Shown here piece after piece: positions 23,175-32,415 of a stretch of DNA of 48,328 bases. Under the pieces are notes generated by a model. The model ran no database searches. It was not told where the DNA came from and saw only the letters and a program-made list of their open reading frames with translations. The translations under genes and the position numbers were made by a program. Source of the DNA: a virus. The stretch is taken from positions 1-48,328 of IMG/VR virus record IMGVR_UViG_3300012205_000005; one strand, given 5' to 3'. Each line of letters starts with the position of its first letter. Positions within the stretch are counted from its first letter, which is position 1.

Positions 23175-24289
23175 TATTGAGTATACACCGTCCTGACAGC
23201 TGTTAAGTAACCATGAGATGATGACAACCGCACCCATTGCCCATCGTCGAAAGTGTAAATCCAGGTTACGTTTGGTCCGGGAATGGTTAACATGTAGCAT
23301 AGAAAGTCATATCCTAATGTAAAGTGAGGAACGATACGACCCCAAACTTGGTCGCCGTTGTTGCCGGCAAGGTCAGCGTAGATCTTTTTCTTGGTCAGGC
23401 CACCGATAGGTGTCATGGATGAAACATCGAACCGGTAAATATTATCCTGAGCAACGAACGTGCACCAGTTGGTGTAGGTTGCTAGGCTATAAGGGAAGAA
23501 ATTCCCCACCCCATCTGGCGCAAGGGAGAAGTTCTCGAAATCGAATGGGCTGAGACCGATCCCTGTGGGGAACATTACAGTGATACCATTCGATCGCCAA
23601 ACGAACGAGTTGCGACCAAGGGTATTAAGCCCAGTAATATCGTCAGGGACTTCTAAGAGATCGTTCAACCCAGCTGTGAAATCAAGGGTTGGATCCCACT
23701 CAAGAGGGTTACCACTTGCTGACCAACGGACTCGGCGGGAAAAGACTTTAGATCCAGTTTGGCCGAGCGCTGGTTCAATACAATACGCTTGAACAAGATG
23801 ACTGGTATTTACAGCAAGGAAGTTACATGTACCGGGGGTATCACCTGCGAACTGAACGTTGGCTGACCCATCAAGGTAGGAAAGTGGGTAACCCCCGTTA
23901 GCGAAATAAATCTGGTTTTGGATGTGAGCATCTGTGAAGAGTTGGTTAGAACCCTGTTGGCCCGTAGCTAATCCAGGAATTGTCAACGCGTTGAGTGTAA
24001 ACGGAGCAATGGATAACATATAAGCAGGGGTCTGTCCAGCTGAATAACTTGTTAGGAAGAACGTGTGTAGGCTCCCGTTAGCATCCTTAAACTTCCCTTC
24101 ATACCGAATGAACGCGTTGTTTGGAACGGTTGCAATGAAAGGGTTAAGGACTGGACGAGATTGAATCCTACCCTTCCTAACGAAAAAGTTCAAGATATCG
24201 TCAAAGTCGTTGAGGGGACCTTGAGGGGAAGGGGTATCGCTCACAATCCCTTGGAACGGTCCCTTCACGGGTAAAGTCTGGTAAGTCAT
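23174..24289 (-). CDS. Tail tubular protein B-like / tail hub protein
   Basis: 371 aa, beta-rich, with repeated aromatic-glycine strands (IQNQIYFANGGYPLSYLDG, NSFVWRSNGITVMFP). It follows the adaptor gene and precedes tail-surface genes, the position of tail tubular protein B or the P22-type tail needle/hub components. Family identity is not certain; the order is the main argument. It overlaps both neighbours by 1-4 nt. Confidence 0.6.
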   Translation of the reverse strand: MTYQTLPVKGPFQGIVSDTPSPQGPLNDFDDILNFFVRKGRIQSRPVLNPFIATVPNNAFIRYEGKFKDANGSLHTFFLTSYSAGQTPAYMLSIAPFTLNALTIPGLATGQQGSNQLFTDAHIQNQIYFANGGYPLSYLDGSANVQFAGDTPGTCNFLAVNTSHLVQAYCIEPALGQTGSKVFSRRVRWSASGNPLEWDPTLDFTAGLNDLLEVPDDITGLNTLGRNSFVWRSNGITVMFPTGIGLSPFDFENFSLAPDGVGNFFPYSLATYTNWCTFVAQDNIYRFDVSSMTPIGGLTKKKIYADLAGNNGDQVWGRIVPHFTLGYDFLCYMLTIPGPNVTWIYTFDDGQWVRLSSSHGYLTAVRTVYTQ

Positions 24290-25029
24290 ACCGAGTTTGT
24301 ATATCTCCTAATCAACGGCTGTAACCCGTATTCGGTGTCTTCAATATCAGTCTGATCACGTGGGGCGGTTAATTGCTTAATAACTCCAGGTACCCGGCGA
24401 CCAAGTGCTGGATCGTAACCACCGAATAAATATGTCTGTTCAGCTTGGGCTTTGTCAGGTTCCTGCAACGCGGTGTGACCTTTTAACTTTACAAGGGAAC
24501 GTAGAACACCAATCCAGTCATCGGGTAATTGAATATTCGTAACAGCAATGGTTGCACCGAATGTGGGTTTTTGGATGACGTCCCAAATGAGAGGGTACCC
24601 TTGATCAGGTATAGGTCTCACAATGATTGAGGGTTGACCCCCTGGGTTGAACGGAGCGTAAATGGAAGGAGGACCACCTTGAGCGGTTTGATACCGCCTG
24701 ATATTTCGGATGTGACGACGCCTAATTGGACGAGGCTGTTGGTTAAGCCCAGTTGCAGGGAATAACAATGTAATTGCCCGGAGAGTCCTGGTCAATGCAG
24801 GTAACGCGTAAACGTCAATATTGGGCACAAATACATCCTGCACGGTTGCCTGGAGTTCTTCGAACCGATATCCAAGGCAGATTTCGTTGTAGGCGTCTTT
24901 TAACCAAATAGCGAGACGGTCGGTATCAGCCATGTTAGGCACCGTTGGGAACGTGGTATAAGTTAATACATCACTTCGGTTACCAAGTTCAGCGTTTATC
25001 TCCTTAGCGAGTGAGCCTAAAGTAGGCAT
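24286..25029 (-). CDS. Head-to-tail adaptor (tail tubular A / gp4-like)
   Basis: 247 aa. The helical N-terminus (MPTLGSLAKEINAELGNRSD, then IWLKDAYNEICLGYRFEEL) is typical of podovirus adaptor proteins that dock under the portal. The middle has an IIVRPIPDQGYPLIWDV beta segment. Order (capsid, small head genes, fibre, adaptor, hub) fits. ATGA overlap with the hub gene. Confidence 0.68.
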   Translation of the reverse strand: MPTLGSLAKEINAELGNRSDVLTYTTFPTVPNMADTDRLAIWLKDAYNEICLGYRFEELQATVQDVFVPNIDVYALPALTRTLRAITLLFPATGLNQQPRPIRRRHIRNIRRYQTAQGGPPSIYAPFNPGGQPSIIVRPIPDQGYPLIWDVIQKPTFGATIAVTNIQLPDDWIGVLRSLVKLKGHTALQEPDKAQAEQTYLFGGYDPALGRRVPGVIKQLTAPRDQTDIEDTEYGLQPLIRRYTNSV

Positions 25030-25289
25030 TACCAGGTGAACCTCAAGTCACCGTCTTCTTGGATTAACCTTTCGTCGTCTTGTAATTCACTCTCATCGTC
25101 GAGGATTTGGGCGATGACAAGAGGGCGCTCCTCGATCAAGGTCTTGTCGTAACAAGTTTTGGTGCAAACTTTTAATCCCTTTTGTAACACAAGCATGGTA
25201 ACAGGATATTCGAAATTACACCGATCGCAAACATCCCATTCAACTCGTTGGACGCCCTGATGACGAGGCAATGAACCTCCTAATGCCAC
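25029..25289 (-). CDS. Small zinc-binding hypothetical protein
   Basis: 86 aa. CDRCNFEYP near residue 21 and KVCTKTCYD about 20 residues later make a four-cysteine zinc knuckle; the tail is acidic. This layout resembles small phage proteins next to adaptor genes. It overlaps the fibre gene by 10 nt and the adaptor by one base. Confidence 0.6.
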   Translation of the reverse strand: MALGGSLPRHQGVQRVEWDVCDRCNFEYPVTMLVLQKGLKVCTKTCYDKTLIEERPLVIAQILDDESELQDDERLIQEDGDLRFTW

Positions 25290-27892
25290 CTTCGCGCCTG
25301 GATTGTTCCATAAGCCTTCAGCGTGCTCACCGTGAATGTTCCCTGTGCGACGAGGAATACCGTCGTCGTACTTCCTAGACTCAGGCGCACAACAGGAAGC
25401 GCGAAAGTAGAATCCGCGCCTGCTGTAGGGACAGCAGCGGGCGTTTCGAAATCAAATTTACTATCTTGTGCTCCTAGCGTCGCCGAAGTTGTGCTGATGC
25501 TACCCACCAAATTCGTATAGCTGGTAGTCGCCCCGAAAGTGAAATCCACCGCCCCGCTCACATCCCAATCCCCCGCCGTTAAGCTAATGCTTGTAATGTT
25601 CGCGGTCGTGTTCGTCGTTAGCGCAATAGACGCTCCGGTGGCGATTGTAGAGGAAACGTATTCGCCAACGGCCCCCGCAGGACTGCTCCCTGTGTGCGCC
25701 AGAAAGACTGAATGCCACAGATTGCTTGGCGCTCCAATGTCATCCAAGCCATCCGTTTGAAACGGGAAAAAGTTTCGCCCTGTGCCGTGGTATTCGATGG
25801 ACTTTCCAGATGATTGTAGGAAAGTATCGCTATTCGGGCTATTGAGGAACAGAGTATCAGTGGTATTTGCCTGAATATTACTAACAAAAAGAGTACTCGG
25901 ACTTGCAATTGCCGTGTTATACGGAATAGAAACTGATGTCGCACCAGGACTTCCTGCGTGGAAAATGTTGTATACAGAAGTAGGATTTGTACCTGTTCCC
26001 AGTGTAATGAACGTGTCCCATGTATCGTTAGCAGCAGCAGCACCGTTCCAGTAAGAGGCCACGAGTTCCGTGTTGTTGCTGCCAAAGTTGGCACCTGAGG
26101 TCGCCGTTCCTTGCGGCAGCATGAAAATAGAACCGGCGAAATTGGCACTGTTGAAGTTACTAAAGCCGCCGCCAGCAAGCGAGGTAAAACTCCCTGCTGT
26201 AACCATATCTGCTGTACTATTACGTGTCGGAGCCACATAAGCCGCCGTAGCTTGGCCTTGATCTGCAACCGCGAGACCGGGCAAAACCCCGAGAGCGAGC
26301 GAAGTTGCAGTGTTCGTTTTCAAAATGTCAGCGGCATAATAATTGGTGGGCGGATTCTGCGTGCTACCCGAACAATTTGGCGTGACAAGGTTGTAGTTCG
26401 TCGTATTGAGCGTTGCGTTCCCGTTCGCGATGGTCGTCACGGGAGACGCAAGGCTCACACCTAAGCCGTAGTCGCGGCAGACCGTAAAGTAGGAGTAGCT
26501 AGTCGCGCCCGTAGCACCAACCGTTGTGACCGTAGGAGCGGGCGGGTTTGGCAATATATTCGCCCGCAACTGGCCGTTCGACAACATCCCGCCACTCAAG
26601 TTCAGGCCCGCGAAGTCAAACTGCTGTCCAGCAGTAAACAAGCTATTGGTCGTGTTGCGGTAGGGATTTGGAAAAAATGCGCCCATGATCGTGGACCACG
26701 TAGCCGTCGCTTGCCCCGTATCGTTGAACGTGCAAGGAATCTGTCCGGTCGAAGTAGAAAAGCACGCGCCCGGTAACTGGGACAAAACACCCCCGCCCGA
26801 CTGGTTGATATTCGTGTTCTTGTCCGTGCGGAAGATGGCGGCGTTCGAATAGTCTCCCCGGCAAGTATAGGAGATTGTGTTGAAGTTCGTGCCGCTTAAG
26901 GAACCCGAAGGCCAGCCCCCCGCGTCCACGCCAGCGGGAGAAAACTGGCTTGTGCCGCTGTTCGCATCAAGACAAACGAAGTAATAATTCGGGGAGCCCG
27001 TGCTGCCAGCTCCGCTGTGTGTGATTGTCGGACCTACTACTGGGTCGTCCATTATAAAGCTGTCGAATCTCCCCTCTATCGGAAGCCCTCCAGTCATCAA
27101 GAAGGACCAAATCGGAGTAGGAAAAACGTGTAATCCCACAAAATTATTGGGAATTTGAATGAACGGCTGCATATACTCAAAGTTAACGAAATCCGTGCCG
27201 ACGCTGTTCTGGATGTGCCAATTCAGTTCTCCATTGTTGCGGATAAACGCTTCAGCCTGCTGGTAGGCTGCAGGCGCTAGTGGGTTCTTTATGAACAGGG
27301 GGTTGAACGTCCCGGAGCTGCCGCTTGAGGGTACTGCGTTTCCGTTGATGAATAGACCGCCACTGAAATAACCTGCAGCGTATTGGAGGGAGGGGGATCC
27401 AATATTGAATACGTTAGTTGCGATGGGTAGGATATTCACCTGAAACGGATTGGATCGAATGATCGCGTTCTGAGGGCTGACTTGCACGGTGGGACAAAAC
27501 ACAGGGTTGTTAAGACTGTAGTTAGCTCCTGTGATACACTCACCGCTAACCACGTTGGAGATGTTACCATTAGGAGCAAACGTAACCTTGTATTGAGTAT
27601 TGGCAGGGTTGATAAGGTCGTTCCCCCATACCGTACAAGAGTTGGCGAGGTTGAGGTTGGATTTAACATGCCCGGTACCGTCAATCCCGCATATAACCTG
27701 TTGGGTGATTGTACCAACCCCAGCGACGAAGTAATGGATAGAGGAAGCAGTGGGGATTAAGTTGAACTGGACAGTACCACTTGTAGCAGGATTGTTACCA
27801 GCATCGGTAATGAGACCGGTGACGGTAACGGGAGATTGAGCGAGGGAGAGAGATGGAACAAGGAACAACAGTATTAGTAATACCTTCTTCAT
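25280..27892 (-). CDS. Large beta-rich tail fibre / surface protein with signal peptide
   Basis: 870 aa. The N-terminus MKKVLLILLFLVPSLSLAQ is a textbook Sec signal peptide, cleaved near residue 19, which is unexpected for a fibre assembled in the cytoplasm. Next is a VTVTGLITDAGNNPATSGTV carboxypeptidase-regulatory-like domain, a middle rich in N, G, S and T, and a C-terminal collar-like domain with LTAGDWDVSGAVDF. The 3' two thirds (about 25.3-27.3 kb) look more GC-rich and use different codons from neighbours, suggesting transfer. Position argues for a host-range determinant. Confidence 0.65.
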   Translation of the reverse strand: MKKVLLILLFLVPSLSLAQSPVTVTGLITDAGNNPATSGTVQFNLIPTASSIHYFVAGVGTITQQVICGIDGTGHVKSNLNLANSCTVWGNDLINPANTQYKVTFAPNGNISNVVSGECITGANYSLNNPVFCPTVQVSPQNAIIRSNPFQVNILPIATNVFNIGSPSLQYAAGYFSGGLFINGNAVPSSGSSGTFNPLFIKNPLAPAAYQQAEAFIRNNGELNWHIQNSVGTDFVNFEYMQPFIQIPNNFVGLHVFPTPIWSFLMTGGLPIEGRFDSFIMDDPVVGPTITHSGAGSTGSPNYYFVCLDANSGTSQFSPAGVDAGGWPSGSLSGTNFNTISYTCRGDYSNAAIFRTDKNTNINQSGGGVLSQLPGACFSTSTGQIPCTFNDTGQATATWSTIMGAFFPNPYRNTTNSLFTAGQQFDFAGLNLSGGMLSNGQLRANILPNPPAPTVTTVGATGATSYSYFTVCRDYGLGVSLASPVTTIANGNATLNTTNYNLVTPNCSGSTQNPPTNYYAADILKTNTATSLALGVLPGLAVADQGQATAAYVAPTRNSTADMVTAGSFTSLAGGGFSNFNSANFAGSIFMLPQGTATSGANFGSNNTELVASYWNGAAAANDTWDTFITLGTGTNPTSVYNIFHAGSPGATSVSIPYNTAIASPSTLFVSNIQANTTDTLFLNSPNSDTFLQSSGKSIEYHGTGRNFFPFQTDGLDDIGAPSNLWHSVFLAHTGSSPAGAVGEYVSSTIATGASIALTTNTTANITSISLTAGDWDVSGAVDFTFGATTSYTNLVGSISTTSATLGAQDSKFDFETPAAVPTAGADSTFALPVVRLSLGSTTTVFLVAQGTFTVSTLKAYGTIQARRWH

Positions 27893-27898
27893 AATCCC

Positions 27899-28189
27899 TC
27901 ATTCAAAGTAAATCAATACCTGCCCGGCGGCCGCTCCACCAACTGAGGTGACGATCACCCCATCAACATAACCAATGTTACCTGTGCGCTTTTCCTCAAC
28001 GTCAGTGGCACTCGATGGGGTGAGGGTAGCGATAGGATTCCCTGCACCGTCGGTTACCGTTGCTGGTGCTGCTCCAGCAGTATAAGCCGAAAACTCGATA
28101 TGTCGAAGTTTGACGGAGTTCTTTGTTACCGTCAACGGTAGGGCATCCCCAACCGCCACTCTCCACGGATTTTTCGCAAGTTGAGACAT
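27899..28189 (-). CDS. Small virion-associated hypothetical protein
   Basis: 96 aa, beta-rich (LRHIEFSAYTAGAAPATVTD, GYVDGVIVTSVGG). Between a small membrane protein and the fibre gene. It resembles small head or fibre-attachment decoration proteins in composition, but no family is recognised. The upstream AGGTAGTA gives a weak ribosome site. Confidence 0.55.
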   Translation of the reverse strand: MSQLAKNPWRVAVGDALPLTVTKNSVKLRHIEFSAYTAGAAPATVTDGAGNPIATLTPSSATDVEEKRTGNIGYVDGVIVTSVGGAAAGQVLIYFE

Positions 28190-28196
28190 TACTACC

Positions 28197-28403
28197 TCAA
28201 TTCCTAATTAACCTACTAAGAGCTTCCCGTTCATCGGAATCAGAATGAGCGATGAGATAACTGATAATCCCATCTATTTTAGCTTCCATTCGGCCGAACC
28301 GGTCAATGAATAATTTATACAGGATGCTTGCCAATGTGATACAAACGAAGGTGAGGGCTGATACAACAATTCTCCAGGTAATAACATCTGTAGATAGCTG
28401 CAT
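28197..28403 (-). CDS. Small single-TM protein
   Basis: 68 aa. One transmembrane helix (about residues 10-32, WRIVVSALTFVCITLASILY), then an amphipathic, possibly coiled-coil segment (FGRMEAKIDGIISYL). Topology resembles Rz-type inner-membrane spanins or T7 gp17.5-like small holins, but it is surrounded by head and fibre genes. A lysis role is therefore only one possibility. Confidence 0.55.
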   Translation of the reverse strand: MQLSTDVITWRIVVSALTFVCITLASILYKLFIDRFGRMEAKIDGIISYLIAHSDSDEREALSRLIRN

Positions 28404-28417
28404 CAGCCCTCCAAGGG

Positions 28418-29005
28418 TTAGATTAACACGTAAACATCGAACTTCAACGTTAGGGTTAACGTCCCCGTCCCAAGGGTCAGCGCCGCGGCAGTTCCGGTAA
28501 CTTTTGCCTCAATGCCGAGGTTCGCGCCTGCGGTTCTCGCTATGTTTTGCGTGGCCGCTTGAACGTTACTTGAGAAGGTGTTAACTGCTGCGGTTAGAAG
28601 TCCGTTTGCGGGGACTTGAATGAGTGACGCGGCTTGGCCGGTGTATTCAAGCCTGACCACGTTATCAGCGTTGCCTAGAGTGTAAGCGGTTCCACCGAAT
28701 ACGTAATCCGCGAAGAGAGCGGTGGGGTTAATGACCATGGATGACCCGAAACCTTTAGGTGGCAATCCGGGAGCGTTGAGGATCTGGATTGGAGTTGCAT
28801 TCAACGCGAGTAATTGGGCGCTGGTGAGTGTTATGGCAACTGCCGCACTCATCACTCCGCCAATTACTATCCCACTTGGGAGTGCTGTTGGTTGAGGGTC
28901 GAAAAGATCAACGAATGCATCGTAACCAAAGGAACCAAAGGGTCCCGCCCAGTTAGCTGGGAAGTTGGACCCTTTGACGAGTAGGTTAGTTGGAATCGTA
29001 GGCAT
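28418..29005 (-). CDS. Head-associated structural protein
   Basis: 195 aa, Ala/Thr/Leu-rich and beta-prone, with FDPQPTALPSGIVIGGVM and a C-terminal TLTLGTGTLTLTLKFDVYVLI-like strand run. Immediately downstream of the capsid gene. Probably a head fibre, decoration or completion protein. No family is certain. Confidence 0.55.
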   Translation of the reverse strand: MPTIPTNLLVKGSNFPANWAGPFGSFGYDAFVDLFDPQPTALPSGIVIGGVMSAAVAITLTSAQLLALNATPIQILNAPGLPPKGFGSSMVINPTALFADYVFGGTAYTLGNADNVVRLEYTGQAASLIQVPANGLLTAAVNTFSSNVQAATQNIARTAGANLGIEAKVTGTAAALTLGTGTLTLTLKFDVYVLI

Positions 29006-29008
29006 ACG

Positions 29009-29908
29009 CTACGCTCCGTTCGACGCGCACGCTCCATGCCAGTAGGTAACACCAGCACTGAAACGGAAGAAGACGCTGAAGGAAGCTCCTTTAGTCATGA
29101 AGTCGTCCTGACTGTCGAATTGAGGTTGAGTACGCCAGTAACCTTTGAAGGTATGCCCTCGTTTTGCGGAGAACATACCCCATTGAGTCGGGTTGGTGAA
29201 GTAATGGTTAACGTAAGGGGTAAAGCGTCCTTGCATTACGTTTACTTCGTTTGTTCCCGTGTAGGGTTTATACGCACTGTGAAGGATTTCCCCCGCTTTG
29301 AACTGAATGTCGGGAGGCATCCAAACTTGCTCAGGCATGGTCCGCTTGAGCAAGCCACGTTCGTTCACCATTTTTTCGAACAGGAGGGTGAGTTCTTGAA
29401 GTCCGGCAAGGCTGAACGCGATGTCAGTTGCGGAACGGTTGCTGTATGTGCCACCACCTAGGAGAGGATGAGCGGTATTGAATACGGTAACCCCATCAAT
29501 CGTTTTGGTTGTCCCACCAGTAAACCCGTTGATGAAGATCCCGGCGAAGGTCGATTCAACTGTTTGACGGATGGAACCCGCGAAGTCTTGGGAGACCCTA
29601 CGCATGATTCCATATTTGTCATCATCCCACATTTCACGGGTGACTTGAAAGCCGAGACCGTAGGAAACATGGGTGTAACGAAGGGAACCTCCTTGAATAG
29701 GTTCATCAAGTGCAAGGGCGGTACCTTCCGGTTTGGTTGGTACTGCACCAAGACCTGCGACGAGTTGATCTTCCTCATATTGCTGTTCAGAGGGATAAAT
29801 GTTGAAGAGTTGGGAGTATTCCTCTGGATGCATCTCCAAGTCTTCGTAAATGACGGAGAACAATCCTGGTGCGAGAAGTTGGCTGAAAGCGCCTCGTGTG
29901 GCAGCCAT
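29009..29908 (-). CDS. Major capsid protein
   Basis: 299 aa. HK97-fold capsid of the type seen with Mu-like gpT: SVIYEDLEMHPEEYSQLF at the N-terminus, YGLGFQVTREMWDDDKYG, ESTFAGIFINGFTGG, GVTVFNTAHPLLGGG and a late FRFSAGVTYWH strand. No separate protease was seen and no long delta domain is present, so assembly probably relies on the scaffold-like protein upstream. It follows a decoration-type gene. ATG 29908 has AGGAGACATC upstream. Confidence 0.82.
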   Translation of the reverse strand: MAATRGAFSQLLAPGLFSVIYEDLEMHPEEYSQLFNIYPSEQQYEEDQLVAGLGAVPTKPEGTALALDEPIQGGSLRYTHVSYGLGFQVTREMWDDDKYGIMRRVSQDFAGSIRQTVESTFAGIFINGFTGGTTKTIDGVTVFNTAHPLLGGGTYSNRSATDIAFSLAGLQELTLLFEKMVNERGLLKRTMPEQVWMPPDIQFKAGEILHSAYKPYTGTNEVNVMQGRFTPYVNHYFTNPTQWGMFSAKRGHTFKGYWRTQPQFDSQDDFMTKGASFSVFFRFSAGVTYWHGACASNGA

Positions 29909-29917
29909 GATGTCTCC

Positions 29918-30532
29918 TTAGGTAGCCAATTGTTGAGCCGCGTGGGTTACGCGGAACTCGACCAAGCCGTTTAGCGTGCCGATTGCTGAGACCAAACTTA
30001 CGATCTCGACGCATGCCCCTGCGACTGTGGTGGTGATGTCGTTAGCGATGAACCAGAAGTTATTACCCGCGTCTTTAACCAAGCCTCGGATGGAACCAAC
30101 CTGAGCTTGAGCAAGGACCGCGTTGGCAGCGGTGGTGTTGTCACCGTAAACACCGATGAAGGTTGAAATATCGTTCGCTACGTAAAGTCCCATGGTACCA
30201 TCAACTGCGACGGCACCGATGGGGAATACAGCTGCACCTGATTGGTTGGGGACGCCTTGACCGGTGGCTTGGGTTACACCCACTCCAGAGGTTGTAAGGT
30301 TGTGTCCGAATTCGGATGAAAACCCTGCAATGATCGCTGTGGCAACGGAGACGATCGCAGGGTTAGCAATGATGAACCCGGTAGCGCCCGCCACATCAAT
30401 TTGTACAGGGGTACCTTGAAGAAACGTTTGCCCGGACTTCTCACCAATACGCTGGATCTCAGCAACACCGGTAGCGTTGTTTTTGACCCGGTATGGGTAG
30501 ATAGGTCGAGCGACTCCTGATGAAGCAGCCAT
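29918..30532 (-). CDS. Capsid decoration-like protein
   Basis: 204 aa, Ala/Gly/Val-rich beta protein with repeated small strands (GFIIANPAIVSVATAIIAGF, AAVFPIGAVAVDGTMGLYV). Immediately upstream of the major capsid gene, the usual place of head decoration or stabilising proteins. No catalytic motif. Confidence 0.58.
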   Translation of the reverse strand: MAASSGVARPIYPYRVKNNATGVAEIQRIGEKSGQTFLQGTPVQIDVAGATGFIIANPAIVSVATAIIAGFSSEFGHNLTTSGVGVTQATGQGVPNQSGAAVFPIGAVAVDGTMGLYVANDISTFIGVYGDNTTAANAVLAQAQVGSIRGLVKDAGNNFWFIANDITTTVAGACVEIVSLVSAIGTLNGLVEFRVTHAAQQLAT

Positions 30533-30539
30533 CTATCTC

Positions 30540-30980
30540 CTATCCTCGAGGAGGTTTACCCACCTCGAATACCGGTGATCCCTGCTTTTCGGCTTCGTCT
30601 TTGAATACTCGAGGAGCATTATTTCTCTGGGCTTCGTTAATCTCGACGTACTCCTGTTGGAGCATCTCGTAAAGCCAGGAGTCGATCTCCATGAGGATTA
30701 CGTCACCTATAACATACGTGCCGTCTTCCTTGAGACCGTTGGCTCTCCAGGCAGGGTTCTTAGGGTCGTCATGCACTATTGTGAACCCAACCCAGGATAG
30801 CCTACCCATTTCACGAGTGTCGGTTATGTGAGCCCAGTAACCAGACTTGCCGGCAGGAGGGGTCACCTCTATTTGTGACCTACCCATATTCTTGCGTAAT
30901 TCGCTAAAGCGACGTTTCTTTTCCTCTAGCGAGAGAGGCTCCACTTTGGGAGCGGAAGTCGGTGTTATTGGAGTCGCCAT
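30540..30980 (-). CDS. Hypothetical protein near capsid genes
   Basis: 146 aa. A basic, helical start (LEEKKRRFSELRKNM) precedes a compact domain (YWAHITDTREMGRLSWVGF, GDVILMEIDSWLYEML). It lies between the LAGLIDADG gene and decoration gene and may be a head assembly factor. It shares one base with the LAGLIDADG stop. No family recognised. Confidence 0.55.
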   Translation of the reverse strand: MATPITPTSAPKVEPLSLEEKKRRFSELRKNMGRSQIEVTPPAGKSGYWAHITDTREMGRLSWVGFTIVHDDPKNPAWRANGLKEDGTYVIGDVILMEIDSWLYEMLQQEYVEINEAQRNNAPRVFKDEAEKQGSPVFEVGKPPRG

Positions 30981-31435
30981 TATCGTTCTCCTTGGTTAAG
31001 CTTTTGTATTTCTTGGGCGATACGAATGCGGAAAAGCTTTACGGTATTATCTACAGGTTCACCCTGCTTACCGTAAGTATACGCGATACCTAAAGCCAAA
31101 CGAGCTTGTTCCTTTTTGACGAGTAAATGAGGGAGTATTGGCTCAAGGAACCGAATTATATTCTTCCCGTAAATGCCCCAGTAATACATCAACTTTCGGT
31201 TCTCTACTTTAGGTCTATCCTTAAGACTCCCACCAAAAAGTTCAAGGGCTATATCTAGTGGTCTTCGGCAAGAATTATGTAGTACAGCACTTATACTAAC
31301 ATGCCCTTCCGGACCGATTCCTGGATCAATACTACCTTCTCCATCAAGGAAAGCTGCGAAGTACCCAAGTTCAATTTCCGTCGGAAGTCTAGAAGGTTCG
31401 AATTCAGGTTTAGGTAAGAGCCCTGATACAATCAT
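30980..31435 (-). CDS. LAGLIDADG homing endonuclease
   Basis: 151 aa. The LAGLIDADG helix is YFAAFLDGEGSI near residue 28; FLEPILPHLLVKKEQARLAL is the characteristic second segment. Its ATG overlaps the stop of the scaffold-like gene by four bases. It separates two head genes of the late unit. Free-standing, since both sides abut coding sequence and leave no room for an intron core. Confidence 0.88.
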   Translation of the reverse strand: MIVSGLLPKPEFEPSRLPTEIELGYFAAFLDGEGSIDPGIGPEGHVSISAVLHNSCRRPLDIALELFGGSLKDRPKVENRKLMYYWGIYGKNIIRFLEPILPHLLVKKEQARLALGIAYTYGKQGEPVDNTVKLFRIRIAQEIQKLNQGER

Positions 31436-32157
31436 TTTACCCTCCGATTATCAATGGTTAATGGTAATAGACCATCACCTTGTAGAATCTTGTCGGATTT
31501 ACGGTATTGATCATGGGTAACCCCGAGCATGTCGGCAACCCGGCCGGCGGATTTAACGACGCCAGGTTGGTTACTGGTTCCGGGGAGGGTGACTTTGTAT
31601 AGATCAGCATCAGATGGGGGAGCAGTACCACCAGGGTTACCAGGTTCGCCGATAATTGTAGGAGGGTTAGCCCGATCTTCAGCGGATAAACGTTCATGGG
31701 CGAAACCTTTCGCTTGGATGTAAACGGTTTCCCACATGGAGGGATCGGTTTGCTGGAAATCCGGGACTTGTTTCATAATGGTATCAACTTCCTTCTCGAC
31801 ACGGAGGAAGTCAGCGTGTTTTTCCATCACCTGTTTCTTAGCCATCCAAATGAGACTAGGACGGATAGATGCAGCTGCACGATCCCATTCAGCTTTGGTT
31901 AAGGCTTTAGCGGCGATACGTTTGTCTACTGAAGCGTTCGGGTCGTTCCACCATTCTGCCTTGTCAGGGGGAGGGGGTTCTGGAGGAGGCGTTACCGATG
32001 CAGGTGGACGTGTATCAAGTTCAGTTCGTAAAGCTGCTTCACGAGCTTGGTAATACGCGGCGATCTCAGCTGCGGATTTACCTTTCAATTCAGCAGGGAG
32101 ATTATCACCTCCGGGTGGATCTACCCTATCTTGTGCTCCGAATACTGGACTTCCCAT
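31432..32157 (-). CDS. Scaffold-like head assembly protein
   Basis: 241 aa, highly charged and helical with a Pro-rich linker (SVTPPPEPPPPDKAEWW) near residue 60 and KEVDTIMKQVPDFQQ in the middle. Location between portal and capsid genes, low complexity and helix content fit a scaffolding protein. There is no sequence-level proof. It abuts the small gene upstream. Confidence 0.6.
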   Translation of the reverse strand: MGSPVFGAQDRVDPPGGDNLPAELKGKSAAEIAAYYQAREAALRTELDTRPPASVTPPPEPPPPDKAEWWNDPNASVDKRIAAKALTKAEWDRAAASIRPSLIWMAKKQVMEKHADFLRVEKEVDTIMKQVPDFQQTDPSMWETVYIQAKGFAHERLSAEDRANPPTIIGEPGNPGGTAPPSDADLYKVTLPGTSNQPGVVKSAGRVADMLGVTHDQYRKSDKILQGDGLLPLTIDNRRVK

Positions 32158-32415
32158 TTACCTCACCTCCTGTTCGCGTTTTCTCTTGGCTTCTTCAAGA
32201 TCACGGTTGCGTTTGTCGAGCTCGTCGAATTCAGCCAAAAGACCTTTGACTTCAAGGGGAAGGCATTCTTCAATCCTGATTTGCTCTACCCGACCTTGAA
32301 GTTTGAATATCTCCATTACATCACATTCTTCCGCTAGCTTCCTCGCGAGCTCCGCGCGAGATCGAGCTAATATTCTGCGATAATTGCTGTAATCGCTCGA
32401 TTGAAACAGGTTCAT
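32158..32415 (-). CDS. Small coiled-coil protein after portal
   Basis: 85 aa if it starts at MNLFQSSDYSNYRRIL (32415), overlapping the portal end by 95 nt. A shorter start at 32316 (MEIFKLQGRV) gives 52 aa. The sequence is amphipathic and charged throughout (FDELDKRNRDLEEAKRKREQ), probably coiled coil. Similar small genes follow the portal in many podoviruses. The start is not settled by a clear ribosome site. Confidence 0.5.
   Translation of the reverse strand: MNLFQSSDYSNYRRILARSRAELARKLAEECDVMEIFKLQGRVEQIRIEECLPLEVKGLLAEFDELDKRNRDLEEAKRKREQEVR

Noticed and set aside
25618-26268. 216-codon frame within the fibre gene
   Set aside because: Same-strand out-of-frame reading of a repetitive, beta-rich gene; composition (R, L, Q runs) is not protein-like.
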